From assembly GCA_037043235.1 (NCBI GenBank), contig JAWRVZ010000075.1, positions 2,629,501-2,693,500 of the forward strand: a DNA stretch of 64,000 nt. The letters run 5' to 3'. The position numbers were made by a program, and so were the translations under genes. Every line of letters starts with the position of its first letter. Position 1 is the first letter of the stretch. Origin of the DNA: Rhodeus uyekii. Its lineage: Eukaryota > Chordata > Actinopteri > Cypriniformes > Acheilognathidae. Under the pieces are notes generated by a model. It did not search any database, was not told the DNA's origin, and saw only the letters and a list, made by a program, of their open reading frames with translations. Shown here one piece after another: positions 48,736-61,225 of the stretch.

Positions 48736-48889
48736 ACATTTGTATATACAAATGACTAGATTTTTTTTTACTTCTTGAATCAATCATGAAAATTAAACAA
48801 TACATAATATACTCACATCAATCTTAATAAATCTGAAAAATATAGCTTAAAAAAGTGTAGCTTAACTAAAAGTTAAACAAGAGTGGTCG

Positions 48890-49810
48890 GGAAATGACCC
48901 TACGAGACGCGAAATAATATTTCAGGTTGAGTTTACAACAGTTCGCTCATTAAATCACTGGGCTGGGTTAGATGATTCAGATCCATAATTCAGTGCGGGA
49001 GGAGGATGTTGACGTTTAACATTGAGCGCTTCTTGAGGAAGAAAGGTGAGATTCCTCAGACGAAAGGGGCACACTGAGAGTTTAGAAGACAAATGAGCAG
49101 TGAGGGAGTGAAAAATGCAAAGCAGATGTTTTTTAGCCATTTTTTTAATGGCAGTGAAACATTACTGATGCCATTACTGAGCTCTTTTATGGCTTCTTTT
49201 AATCCTTCCTCCCGCCCGAGGAAAGGAACCCCTTGTGGTGCAAAGCAGCCTCTTTGCTTTAGAGCGACAATTTGAAGCCATTTCCAATTCATTTCCTAAT
49301 CTGCCACGAGGCTTTGCAGGGCTTCCTTTGCAATTATTATTTTTCTGAGAGACAGAAAAAAGGCAGAAGAGTGGAAAGTCGCTCTTCTTTCAGGTAAATT
49401 TATTGTAATCCTTCGGATTCGTATTTCTCAGAGTCATCGCTCGCAGTGACGCGAATATGCCTCGCGCACTCGTTTCCTTTTTTATTTACAAAATTATAAA
49501 CACAGGCTCCCACACTCCCTCAGAGTTAGCAAGCGGGACTTTTTCTCGGCAGTTACGCAGCATCCGTCTTTCAGCAGTTTTGAGGCCAGTATCTTGGAAG
49601 GGTCAGTGAATCACTGTAAGTATATGAAACACCCACGCCACTCCAATCCGAGCATCTGTCCACAAACAATCCCCGTTTCTCATGCGTTTGAATAACGAGG
49701 GCCCGTACCGCTATTAAATGCTGATTGTAAAATGTGTGGCCAGGTGCTTCAGGAGTAGCAGATCAGCATGATGGGTTGCTGTCTGCTGCCTGCATTAGAC
49801 CCGTCCTATA
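48890..49810. promoter_or_regulatory. Candidate regulatory block
   Basis: About 0.9 kb of unique DNA without repeats, GC-richer than its flanks. Opposing short frames at 49056-49292 and 49093-49275 have no domains. Includes TTGCAATTATTATTTTTCTG near 49330. Candidate enhancer by context only. Confidence 0.33.
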
Positions 49811-50263
49811 AAGCTCACAGGAGCACTTCCAAGGGTCTGGGCCTGGGCCGAAAATGAGAAGGAGATGAACTGGAAGGCTCCTTCTCTGCGTCCAGCATGC
49901 AGTATATCACGATGATGGCAGCCGCATGGGCGTGTGTGCAAATGCACCGCTCATAAATATCTCTGTCCCCCCCCCCCCATTCCCCCCATAGGGGCCACTC
50001 TGATGGTGAAGGCGAAGGGATGTTGAATGCTGTTCGTCCTGGCTCTCGGCACAGCCCCTCGCTCGCTGGCCGGTGTGGGAGGCCCGCTGTTGAACGCTGG
50101 CCTGGGGGGCTGGGAACGCACCACTGAACTGCTTGTTTGTTAGAAAAAACTCTTGTCAAGTTTCATCTCGATTAACTATGCATCCCAAAAACCTTTAACT
50201 GTAGTTTAGTGGCGTAGTGTTAGAGATGGGAACAAAGATTGAGAATTCATAATTTTTCTGCAA

Positions 50264-50734
<471 letters not shown>

Positions 50735-50931
50735 TTATTTTTTAGTTTTTTTCTGTCTATAGACTAATGGATAGATTGATGTATAGAAAGAAAATTATAT
50801 GATCATTACATTTTACAACTATAGTACATTTATACATTAAAAAAAGACATTTAATCATAAATAAAACATATACAAAACGTATATGAATCTCAATCTTAGT
50901 ATAAAATTATTTTTGGATGTGTGTTTATTTA

Positions 50932-51049
<118 letters not shown>

Positions 51050-51499
51050 CATACAGTACATTAAGAATCTTAATTTTAGTACAAAGCTAAAAGTCTGAAG
51101 TTCACCAGCACTGTTATATAGTACTAGCTTTGATGTTTGGTAAACCAAACAGGAAGTCATTTAAAATATATATTTAGGAAAGTATGTACTTAGGGAAATT
51201 GAGTCAAATCATGTCATTACATTTTAGACAGGGCATCTCTCACTTTTCTCTCACTCTCTTTTCCTGCCACATACACAAGGCTCTATCCTTTCTCATACAC
51301 AGACATTGTAGATAACAATACCAGTAATTAGCTTCAGTTGCTTTGTTATAATTGGGGGCAAGGGGGGTTATTCATTCATTGAGATTTTTCCCCCCATAAT
51401 TGCATACTTACACATCACTCAAGCCTTCATGTGCATTTCCTTTTCTTTCTTTTTTTAACTGTCTTTACAGTTTATTTCACCGCCGCTTGTGTTTTTTGT

Positions 51500-52000
51500 G
51501 TGTGTGTGGTTTTTTTGGTGGTTTTTTTGAGGCTCTGGAAGATCCAACATCTGCTCACAGGTCGACGGCGCTCTTGAAAACTGCTGTCTTTTTTCCTTTT
51601 TGGGTCCACGGCTGTCTCTTCCCTCATATGACCGAGCTTTGACACTGTCCAGGTCCGCCCTAGTTGGCAAAGGAACGAGCGATAGAGAAAGGGAGAGTTT
51701 ATTTCCTGTTCTTGTGAATCATATATCAGTACAATTCCCCTCTGTGCTGTTTGGCAACGGCGGAATGACGGGTGTCATTTATCATACGGACTGAAAGAGG
51801 CTGTGGGAAAAGGGATTTGAATTCTTTCGGAGGTGTGTAGATTCTCCTTAGTGGAGGATCATTAAATGGAGGGGGTTTTTCAGCAGGGGGATATGAGTGA
51901 CTCCTGGAGCTTTTCTTCCCCGTGTGCTTAAGAACTGGCTGCGTCAATCCCTCACTGTCTTAAATTGAGGATTTAAAGCACTCCGGTGGTTTTGTGAGGT
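51500..52000. promoter_or_regulatory. Candidate regulatory block
   Basis: Unique, GC-richer than the flanking simple repeats, without transposon signature. Opposing short frames without domains. Inference only. Confidence 0.28.
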
Positions 52001-52339
52001 GCAGAAATGTGCGTTGTGATGGGTAGAAATGCTTTTCGTGTGATTAGTATCTCAGAGCTATGTGCAAGTATAGTAACAAGTCTGCAAATCATCTCTAATC
52101 TGTCGTCCGTGAATGCGAATCATTGGCGCTTTTTATTGCACTTTTATTTGTATTGCTTTGTTAAGGAAAACTGCGGAATTGCATATGTGGGGTTTGGGAT
52201 TTGTACGTATAAAACCTGGGTACATAAATCGTCCCACACCGTTTGTCCAAATTTGGAGCTTTTTTGAGCAGAGGTGTTTCTATTTTCTATTTTTATCTGG
52301 CATAAAAATTACTGATATCTTGAGACCAGAGTAAAGGGT

Positions 52340-52960
52340 TCTTTTGACTCATGACACTTAGAAACCACCTAACAACTACCCTAGCAACCTATAGAAATAC
52401 CACCTTAGTAACTATAAGGAACATCCTACATTGAATAAAGGTTCAGCAGGATTTACTTTGCTAGTAATTTCATAGTGTAAAGTATTTCAAACTTTCAAAA
52501 GAAGTGCCAAGTAACACATTGAATTAAACAAAAAAATATTTTCTTGTAAAAGGAACTCCAACAGTCAGGTTCCACAAATGAAAACTTCATTCATTTTTCT
52601 CCATAGCTAACAATAACTTATAAACTTTTAAAGGCAGCCTTACCGTGAGGTTGTTAATCGATAGTATTTGCTTCTGTTGAAGCCGTCAGCACACATTATT
52701 TCAACTTAGTTTTAAGTAATTGCGTTAAGCAGCAAAATTGCATTTGAAAACTGCATTACCCATGATGCAGTACAGAAAATTACCCATCAAAACACGTCAA
52801 AAACAGCTCTTTAGCAACTCTCACTCCCATGATGCATGGCGAATTACATAATCGAGTTGCTCTCCTTACACTTTCAAAAAAATTATTTAGATTTCTCCAT
52901 CGTTTTTAGTTTGATGCTGTTCGCAATGCATCGTGGGATTGTAGTTCTTTGCCTCACTGA
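52340..52960. repeat. Probable old repeat debris
   Basis: ACCACCTAACAACTACCCTAGCAACC near 52365 (given here as overlapping short words) is a typical degenerate fish repeat. At 52745-52945 the words TTACCCATGATGCAG, CTCCCATGATGCATGG and the complement GCATCGTGGGATTGTAGTTC suggest remnants with inverted CCCATGATGCA motifs. Ends are not definable. Confidence 0.35.
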
Positions 52961-54222
52961 AGCCATTAAGTACACAGTCTTGTGCCTTTGTATTTTTGTC
53001 AGATTTTCAAATACTTTTTTCCTTCCAATGAAACTTTGTAATGTTTTGGTTCACCTCATAGCTGGTTAGCTTGGTTCATGGATTATATTCATGGCTTCTT
53101 TTAAATCCCTATGAGAGAAATGAATGGAACAAAAATGAACGCCGCTGAAAAAGTGCCTGCTCAATTTTGTGTGAGCTTATATTTTGTTCAAAAAAGGTAA
53201 AACTTTAGATTAAGATTGTTTCAATACAATCTTTTATACAAATACAGTCATCTGTCAAGTGTACTGCAAATACACATTTTCCCATCTTCTAACTAAGCCT
53301 TGCCGTCAATGGAAAAGCTGCATTCGCTCTTAATCAGATACAGCATTGCCAATCAAGCTCAGCAGCTGTCATGAAGACTGCCGATTTTGACGTTTCATAA
53401 GCATTGATCACATAAAGTGATTGTTCAAAGACAAGGTTGTGATAGCTCACAGTGTTGTGCTTTATTTTTTACCCACATGAGACAAAACACCACCTCCACC
53501 TCCCATTGTGGTGTACAAGTGTAAACCCAAGAGTCTCGTGATCGCACAAACAAATCACACCCAGCAGGGGTCTGGTTACCCTTGTCAGGCTTTCTTTCTC
53601 ACCACCTCATTCATGTTTTGTATTTGGGGGAGGGCAGACGGGGATCTGGCTTTCCCAGAGTGTTTTTTATTTGCTGGAGTGATCAGGATTCGGTGTAGGG
53701 ATTGAGTTAGGGGAACACCTGATCTCGCTTTCTACATGCGGCTCCTAAGTGTGGATGGTATTCTGTCAGGTTTAGGGTGGCATTCTCTAAACCAGAGGTT
53801 CCTCTGGGGTAAATGGAAATATTAGACAGTCTCTACAGCTTAGGTGCTCTCAGCTGGGCGTTACAGGAAGAAAGAGACGTCAACTGAGAATCAACCACTG
53901 GCAAGTGAAGCACGTTCAGGAGGAAGGTTTGGAGAATAATGTCTTGCTCAAATCCATTATAATCACATCAGAGTGAGATGAGAGCTTATCAAACATCAGG
54001 ATATCACAGAGAAATAAGAACTCATTTGTCATTGCATCCTATAAATAAAATAAAAACTAATCAGTGTTGAGGAAACTACTTTGAAAGTGAAGCTTGACAA
54101 GCTACTCAAAAAGTAAAGTCAATTTCTTAATGCACATTTTTAGACTTATTGTGAGCGATTCATGACATCTTAATATCGTTTCAAGTTTTTAGTTTAGTTT
54201 TTTTTAGTTTTGGTGTTATATA

Positions 54223-54228
<6 letters not shown>
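52961..54228. other. Intronic DNA, nothing recognised
   Basis: Mixed unique sequence with no gene, RNA or repeat identified. 53480-53960 is slightly GC-richer. Confidence 0.4.

Positions 54229-54281
<53 letters not shown>
54229..54281. repeat. (TG)n microsatellite
   Basis: Uninterrupted TG tract of about 26 units. Confidence 0.95.
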
Positions 54282-54284
<3 letters not shown>

Positions 54285-54326
54285 TTCTTATATTTTCATT
54301 TTATTTTATATGTAAGAATTTATATA

Positions 54327-54665
54327 CAGTGATCCCTCATTTATCCCGGAAACCCCTGCGATAGTTGAAAATCCACAAAGTAGGATCAGCCAATCAGCTC
54401 ACGGGATACATCCACTCGTGTTCTCATTGGTCGATCTTACGCCAGAAACCAATCACGTGTCTTGTCTGAGTGCCGTGGGCGTGTACAAAGCCTCTGAGAA
54501 AGTTTCTCACTTTCTCTCGCATCACGATGAAGCAACGCTGCTTTCCGCAATACGGCTGCCGATATGGCGGTATTTTCAATTTTTATTTTTCAATGAATAT
54601 TTTTGAAAAATCCGCGATGCACTGAGGCCACGAAACTTGAACCGCGAAGTGGCGAGGGATTACTG
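54327..54665. mobile_element. Tigger/pogo-like MITE
   Basis: Left CAGTGATCCCTCATTTATCC and right complement CAGTAATCCCTCGCCACTTC share the CAGTRATCCCTC terminus. TA flanks both ends (54325-54326, 54666-54667). The interior has AAAATCCGCGATGCACTGAG and CGCGAAGTGGCGAGGG, typical of these elements. At 339 bp it has no transposase. Confidence 0.82.
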
Positions 54666-54859
54666 TATATTTAATCGTGTTGACTAAAAATCCCTGTGTA
54701 GTGTTTTTACGTTACACTGCTATAAAAATGTGTTTGTTTTGAAATTAGCAATTTTCAATATAGCCCACATTACTGCGGTACAGAAAAGTGTGGTTGAGTT
54801 AGTAATGCTGTTCATTTTAGTTGGTTACTAATGAATGTAATATTGTCTAAACAGCTCCT

Positions 54860-55115
54860 TAGATCTGTCCTTTGATTACCGCCGTTTTACATATGCAGCA
54901 TCTGTTAGCATCCCCCCATCAAAGAGCCCACACCAGAAAGCGCAACTAACCCACTTGAAGCCCTCGCTCTGTATCTCTTCAGATTCGGTGTGTACGTTGA
55001 CATTGTTTTACCAACTCGTCCAAATGTGTAATTGCAATTATAGTCCCTTGATGACTCCCCAAGGGGCGCATGATTGCAATTAGAAAGAGAAAATGTTAAT
55101 TAATTAAGCTACTCA
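54860..55115. promoter_or_regulatory. Candidate enhancer with paired TTGCAATTA motifs
   Basis: TTGCAATTA occurs twice, at 55032-55040 and 55074-55082, flanking GATGACTCCCCAAGGGGCGC. TTAATTAATTAAG follows at about 55097-55109. These are homeodomain-type cores in a repeat-free block. This dense arrangement makes it one of the better enhancer candidates; binding is inferred. Confidence 0.4.
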
Positions 55116-56879
55116 AAGAGAAGAGCAGGATTGGTTTAACTGTGGACGTCTGACCGGGGGACACCTTGGAGAATTAACTCTACTGTGTAGATGTAGATAT
55201 CTACTGTGTCTCCACATCTGTTTAACTTTAGGAGTATATACAGTGTATGAATATATTCGTAACTTACGGACGGAATGCAAGATTTTGGTGCTGTTGCTGG
55301 GTAAAACAATCCAATTCAATTAGGTTTCATTTGAATACAATGACAAAACATAGGAAACAGCTATTTCATTGTTATATCCTTTAGTATACTGAAAAGCCTA
55401 AACTTGTTTCTTCTGGACACAGCAGTTCATTGGGTTATTAGGCTGGGTTTCAGCAGAAACAGTCATCTAGATTGTGACCATTGTCTGTGATTGATGACAC
55501 AACCTTTAGTTGCTGAGCTAGTATGTTTGTTCCTGTGTAATTGTCTTCCAGATGGCTAGGCTAAGTGTTCGTTAACACGTTTATGGTGGCATTGTTAAAA
55601 TTGATGGCTTGGATGCTCGGTTTTCAAAAGATGTAGTACACCAAATCGTCGTCCAAACAGTTGAGACTGTAACAAAAACACAGAGGACTGTCTTTTGTCT
55701 GAGCTGCGGCATTTTTTGTTTTTCCTCTCTTGAGAGTGTCACAGGAATCCTGGGCCTCCGTTTATAAAACGCACTTCATCCTGAATTCCACATTTCCGGT
55801 CCAGTTTTAAAAGTGAGAGGAACAAAGAATCAGTATTTATAAAGGCAGAAACTGATTTGAAGGTTTCTTTATATATTTGCTAATTGCAAAACATGCATAT
55901 GCCAATATTAGCAATTGAAAACATTTTTTATATATATATTTAATTGTTCATGCTCATTTGTACATCAAATTTGCCATCATCTAACACTCAATTAAAGTTA
56001 ATCTTTAAAAAAATATAAAAATATTTTTTATACTGTACAATGTTGGGTGATTCAATGTAATACAATGTTTTTTTATCGTTTTTAATTTTATTTATAATAA
56101 AAAAAATAGGATTGAATTTTGATGAGTTAGGATTAATGAGGTTTGGCTTAATGAGGATTAATGAGTGATTTGGCTGAATTAATTGACATTTTTAACAATT
56201 GTTTTATTTGTTTTATGATTTCCCGGGTTAGGGTTGGGATTATTTATGCATACATTGTATAAATCTTTCATATGAAATTGCATTACGTTCATATTTCAGA
56301 GCATTCTATGCAAATCTTGGTAAAGTAAGCACCAGGTTTTCTTGCTTCCATACAAATCCCAAAATGAGCGTTTCTTGCTAGCCGTCTCTTTTTAAATTTT
56401 TCTTGTGAAAGTCACATTTAGGTAAACTTTGTTCACATAAAGAGCCCTTAAAGGTGGTTTGAAAAATGTTAAGAAATGTGTTTTGTGGGCCTCTTACTGA
56501 ACCCTCAGCCTGAGAGAATCTGAGAGATCGGAGGGGAAAATGGATATAGGTGGCAGTGCTAGTCATCAATCATGGTCCCTCAAGAGAAGGTGCAGCTAAA
56601 ACTGGACTGAAGTGCTATCTGTCAGCTGCTGCGATACAGACGGTGCTGTGCAGCCCAGGCCCGTATCGCTCCACCATCAGCTCACGGCAGCATAAACTGC
56701 CATGTAAACACAGGCAGGTGCTAGCCTTGCGTGCAACCTACATACCCTTACAGAAGGTCATAACTGCACTGCAAGGTTTCATAGGGAGAGATTCTCTTTA
56801 ATGCCTGTCATAGGTTTGTCATAACTATAGCATAGTATATTATAGAAAAGATGCTAGATTAAAAAAAAAAAAAAAAACT
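55116..56879. other. Intronic DNA
   Basis: Unique sequence, AT-rich between 55850 and 56350, with no gene recognised. Poly(A) run at about 56861-56877 immediately precedes the satellite array. Confidence 0.4.
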
Positions 56880-57710
56880 TTGAAAATGTACCTTTCGTAG
56901 CAAAGAAGCTAGTACCCAGAGAGCTGGTGGAAGGATACTGTTGTGTGGCTAGCTGTGATAAACAAGGCTTGTCATAACTTTAGTGTAGATTATTATAAAA
57001 AAGCAGCTAGATAAAATATGCTAAAATCTATTTGGACATAATGTTTGCTGAAAGAAATATTCCTAAAACTTAATAGGCTACGTACCTATGGTAGCAAAGA
57101 AGCTAAGCTAGTAGCCAGAGATCCTGTAGAAGAATACTTTTGTGGCGTTTAGCTGTGATAAAGTGCAGTTTAATATAGAAAAGTTATAAAATCGAACTGG
57201 ACATAATGTTTGCTGAAAGAAATATTCCTAAAACTTATTCCAAGAACTAAAACTTAAGACGTACCTATGGTAGCAAAGAAGCTAAGCTAGCAGCCAGAGA
57301 TCCTGTAGAAAAATACTTTTGTAGCGTTAGCTGCGATAAAGTGCAGTTTAATATAGAAAAGTTATTAAATCGAACTGGACATAATGTTTGCTGAAAGAAA
57401 TATTCCGAAAACTTATTCCAAGAACTAAAACTTAAGACGTACCTATGGTAGCAAATAAGCTAAGCTAGCAGCCAGAGATCCTGTAGGAGAATACTTTTCT
57501 GGCGTTAGCTGTGATAAAGTGCAGTTTAATATAGAAAAGTTTATATTCAAACTGGACATAATGTTTGCTGAAAAAAAGACTAGATGTAAAAACCGTGAAA
57601 ATGTACCTGTTGTAGCAAAGAAGCTAGTAGCCAGAGAGCCGGTGCTGTGCTAGCTGTGTGTGTCATAACTTTAGCACTGTGTACTATAGAAAAGATAAAA
57701 AAAATAAAAA
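56880..57710. repeat. Satellite-like tandem array, five units of about 180 bp
   Basis: Landmark GTACCT...GTAGCAAA starts at 56888, 57082, 57261, 57439 and 57603, giving spacings of 194, 179, 178 and 164 bp. Units share AGCTAGTAGCCAGAGA, TAGCTGTGATAAA, TAATATAGAAAAGTT and GGACATAATGTTTGCTGAAA. The three central units are most alike, while the outer ones (first and last) resemble each other in ATGTACCT and GAGAGC variants. This is the pattern expected of unequal exchange homogenising the middle of an array. Confidence 0.93.
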
Positions 57711-57719
57711 ATAAAGCTA

Positions 57720-58420
57720 TAAAATCGGACTACGGAGGATAGGACGGTTGGTTTACAAACTTCAGGGAAAATATATGCTGCCATTAGCATTGTCTCACTG
57801 TTGAATGAAGCCACCAGGCGCTTCTCCCCTGATGTCAGGCAGCAGCTGTCGATAGCTCTCAAGATGGATAGCCGTTCTGCATGCCTATTGATTCGGCACA
57901 GGCCACAGATATAAGTATCATTTGTCATTTCTGGAATGATATGGAGTCCTAGTTAAAACCCAGAGAGGGGATATGGCCGTGCCTAGCGGGGGGAGGTAGA
58001 GGAGCAGGTTGTCGGACTCTTTTGATGAATGACTCTACAGCTTTTTGGTTTTGTCTGGGAACGAAGGGGGCCACTGAACCAGCTATTTGCTTTCACTGCA
58101 TTCCAAGAACAACAAGACAGCAAGTCCAGAGGCCTGAGCCGTCACCGCTGCAAACAGGGTGGTCTGACCCAATGGGAGAGGGTGAGATCGGCTCTGTAGC
58201 AAGTGCGTGGGTAGGTGCAGACTATGCTTTCATTATGACTTCCGCTGCTGATGTGAAATTGATAAACCTTGGGGTTATATTCAGGTTGAGTATACGTCAA
58301 TTTGACATGCACATCGTTCTGATGTCGCAGCACTTTTACCTTCCAGAATCGTATTTACATTCTATATGCATCAATTAATATTCTGCCATCGTTAGTGGGC
58401 TCTGCCGAGAGGTCTATGAC
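57720..58420. promoter_or_regulatory. Candidate regulatory block
   Basis: Balanced unique sequence directly after the satellite. A 118-codon plus frame (58022-58378) has no recognisable domain. Candidate enhancer by composition and position only. Confidence 0.3.
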
Positions 58421-59640
58421 AAACAAATAAAACAAATGTTTGCTAGTCAAACACAGAGTAGCTCCAACAGAATCCCCCGGTGACTTCGCTTTGATTATGT
58501 TGTGCATTTGGGAGGCCAGCCAACAAGAGAGCGGACTTCATTATTGTATGGATCATCTTTTAAGACCATTTAAGATCACAAGGCCCTGAGTCGAGTAAAC
58601 ACTCCAAGACAAAGAGACTCTCTCAAGTTTATTGAGCTCCTTGGTGCTTTCGCATCACAGTATGTAATTCCTCATACATTCAACTTTGTTGAGATGGAAA
58701 CCTTCAAACAGAGGAACGACATGCAATTACTTCAGGTGTCCATCATACTATGTTTGAAAATGTCATCGTGGGATCCGACAGGATAGATTTACAACTTCAG
58801 AATCTGGCAAAAAATAATGACTAGATTGAATACCCAAACCCAGACTTTATGGTTGGTGTAACACTTTTTCATTTTTCTCTACCTCTTGCTAGGCCCCAAT
58901 AGTGTGTTTCACAGTATCACACCACAGGAGAAGGATTGTTGTCGCAATTTCTTTTCGGAACCGCCAAAATGTCATCATCCAGCTGGAGGGAGATTTTTGT
59001 GTCTCTCAGAGCAAGTCTCACACACTTGCACAAATTCCCACAGAGCTATAGTGTAAGGTTACAGTCTCAGGCATGACTTGCACTAAGTGGCCAAGTCAGG
59101 AGGAGGTCTGGCCTCTGACGTAAGACCCACGTCCATGTCTTTTGAAGCGCTGACAGCTGAGGACAATGACATAAGCAACAGTATAAGAAGCATCTGTGTT
59201 CTCAATGTCTCATTGTTTCACTGAATGTCAAAGCCTGGCTGGACATTTAGACTCGCATCCAGTGACGAGTCAATGCCATGCAATGCCATCAAGTCACCTT
59301 CATTAAATTCCTTAACAATGCAATCAACAAGTTAGTGAGTAGCACTACAACTTATGATTTCAATGAGGATGATTGCGGTCTTATTCAGTTTTCACATTTG
59401 GTTGCATTGGACTTTTGATGTAGATTTGTCTGTCATTTTAATTCTGCTTTTTGCATTCAAAGTTAAATTCAGTTTGATACCACAATTAAAATCCAGGAAT
59501 ATAAAAGGCATTCTCTAATCAGTTCTGAATGGTGCACAAACCTGCTATCCATAAATATCATATTACGCTGTTACATATTTATATCCGTCAAATGCTCTGC
59601 TTAGCTATGAGACAAAATGGTGATGGATCAAGGTTTATTC
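58421..59640. other. Repeat-poor intronic DNA
   Basis: Unique sequence of balanced composition with no gene or repeat recognised. It may belong to the same repeat-poor, potentially conserved domain as its neighbours. Confidence 0.35.
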
Positions 59641-60617
59641 CTTGATCGAACCAGCAGCGTTCATTTTACCAGTCCTGAAGTTTAGGTGCTACACCACACT
59701 CCCCATAGGGAGGTATTGTGTTCGTTCGATGCAACGACCAAAAAGCATTTAGTCGGGTCCCAGGGTCTTGTACTTCATCTCATTCTTGTCTTTGCAACTG
59801 TCTCCATCTTGTTCCAGCCTCTGTATAACAGCACAGCACAGTTCGCGCTTGGATCCCCTCTGAGAAGTAGTGCATGAATTGATCCCATCCTCCCTCTCTA
59901 ATGCTTCTTTCCTCCAACGGAACAAACAGGCGGCGCGTGCATGCCGCCCAGGACAGATGTTCGGGATTACTTTCACCTCGCTGCTTCATTGTATGCACTT
60001 TGGAGGATCCCAGCTGATGTGGAATGCTGCCTCCTCAGTTTGCCTGCCACTGCCTCTACAGGGCACATCTCTTCTCCTCCAGCTTTATCTTTCTATCCCG
60101 CTCTCCTGTCTCGCTGTCTGTCTCTTTCCCTTTCTACTCCTGACATCCATCACTTCAGAGCAGAAGAGAGTTGCTTTGCAAGCGGCCGCCCTCCAAAATA
60201 TGTTCGCCACCGCCATAATGCATTGCTGTCCGGTGTCTTTGTGTGGACGAACTGAGATGTAAATAGCATTTTACTGCTTTTACAAAGGTGCTGCGACACG
60301 CTACTCTAGGATATTTGAATTGGGAGACGCAGTCCCAGTCAGACACCTGTACAAACGGCATAGGGATGTAGAAAACACTCGTAGCAGCTAGTCGGGAGGG
60401 AAAGCAGGTGTGTATTTGTGCGTGTTTCGTGAAGTGGAAAGCCATTGAGCAATGAGGCCCCTCACTGAGAGGAAAGGAGGGGGAGTGACGTTCTCTCCTC
60501 GCCAAGCATCTATCTAATCTGGCCACTGTGAGCCACGGGCGGAAGTGGGAGCAAGACCGGGGACGGGGCCTCGCCGCATCTTTAATTACCGCTGATATCA
60601 CTGTGGAGAAGAGGGGG

Positions 60618-60620
<3 letters not shown>
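59641..60620. promoter_or_regulatory. GC-rich repeat-poor block
   Basis: Around 1 kb of GC-richer DNA with several overlapping frames on both strands (up to 171 codons at 60155-60670 minus, which runs into a (GA)n tract). None has a domain. The segment 60430-60600 carries CCACTGTGAGCCACGGGCGG and CATCTTTAATTACCGCTGAT. Candidate regulatory region; could alternatively hold a non-coding exon. Confidence 0.33.

Positions 60621-60662
<42 letters not shown>
60621..60662. repeat. (GA)n microsatellite
   Basis: Uninterrupted GA tract of about 20 units inside an otherwise repeat-poor block. Confidence 0.95.
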
Positions 60663-60664
<2 letters not shown>

Positions 60665-61225
60665 CTGCATTCACTTTTTAATTAAGGCTCGGTAGTGTAA
60701 CTCGTCAATGTACATTATTGGAAGAATGAACGTCAATGCCATTGCTTTTTCGCCCCCTCCTTTATCTCTGTCAATGATTCAAAGACATGATTTATGGTCG
60801 CTCGCCGTCTTTCAGGATCATCCATCAAAGCACCGGGCTCCGCCGCCGCCCGCCCGTTGTAAATCATTCTGAAAGCCTGTCACTCATTTCCATTAACCGT
60901 TCCTCTGTCGCTCTGGTCCCCGCCTCCCTCACCTCCTCTCTCTCTCGCTCTCTCAAAATCTCCCTCTCCGTTTCTCCTCGTCTTCCTCCCCCTGCTGGTG
61001 TACAACCTCCAATCACGTGCGGGTATGCGTTCCATCTCGCCGCCTCCCCTTCCTCGCTCTTTTTCCATAAATTAACCACTTTCAGACATGTTGTGGAGGA
61101 AGGGGCCATGCCATTCTGTTCTAGCGAGCAGAACCCCCTCCCACTTCATTACTGGTTAAGACCCCTCAGCGGCCCGGAATCTCAAAAGGGCCGAGGGGTG
61201 GATGTGATCATTATGTAGACTGATA
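60663..61225. promoter_or_regulatory. GC-rich repeat-poor block, continued
   Basis: Pyrimidine-rich on the plus strand (TCTCTCTCTCGCTCTCTC at about 60938-60955). Holds a 143-codon plus frame (60787-61218) rich in Ser/Pro/Leu, with opposing frames. No domain recognised. Candidate regulatory sequence. Confidence 0.3.

Noticed and set aside
56880..57710. CRISPR or zinc-finger-like coding array
   Set aside because: Units are about 180 bp, vary in length not divisible by three, contain stops in all frames and have no spacer structure.
60155..60670. 171-codon minus-strand frame
   Set aside because: Its first part is the (GA)n tract read as Leu-Ser repeats and the rest has no domain.
60787..61218. 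143-codon plus-strand frame
   Set aside because: Ser/Pro/Leu-rich translation of a pyrimidine-rich stretch; opposing frames are also open and no domain is visible.
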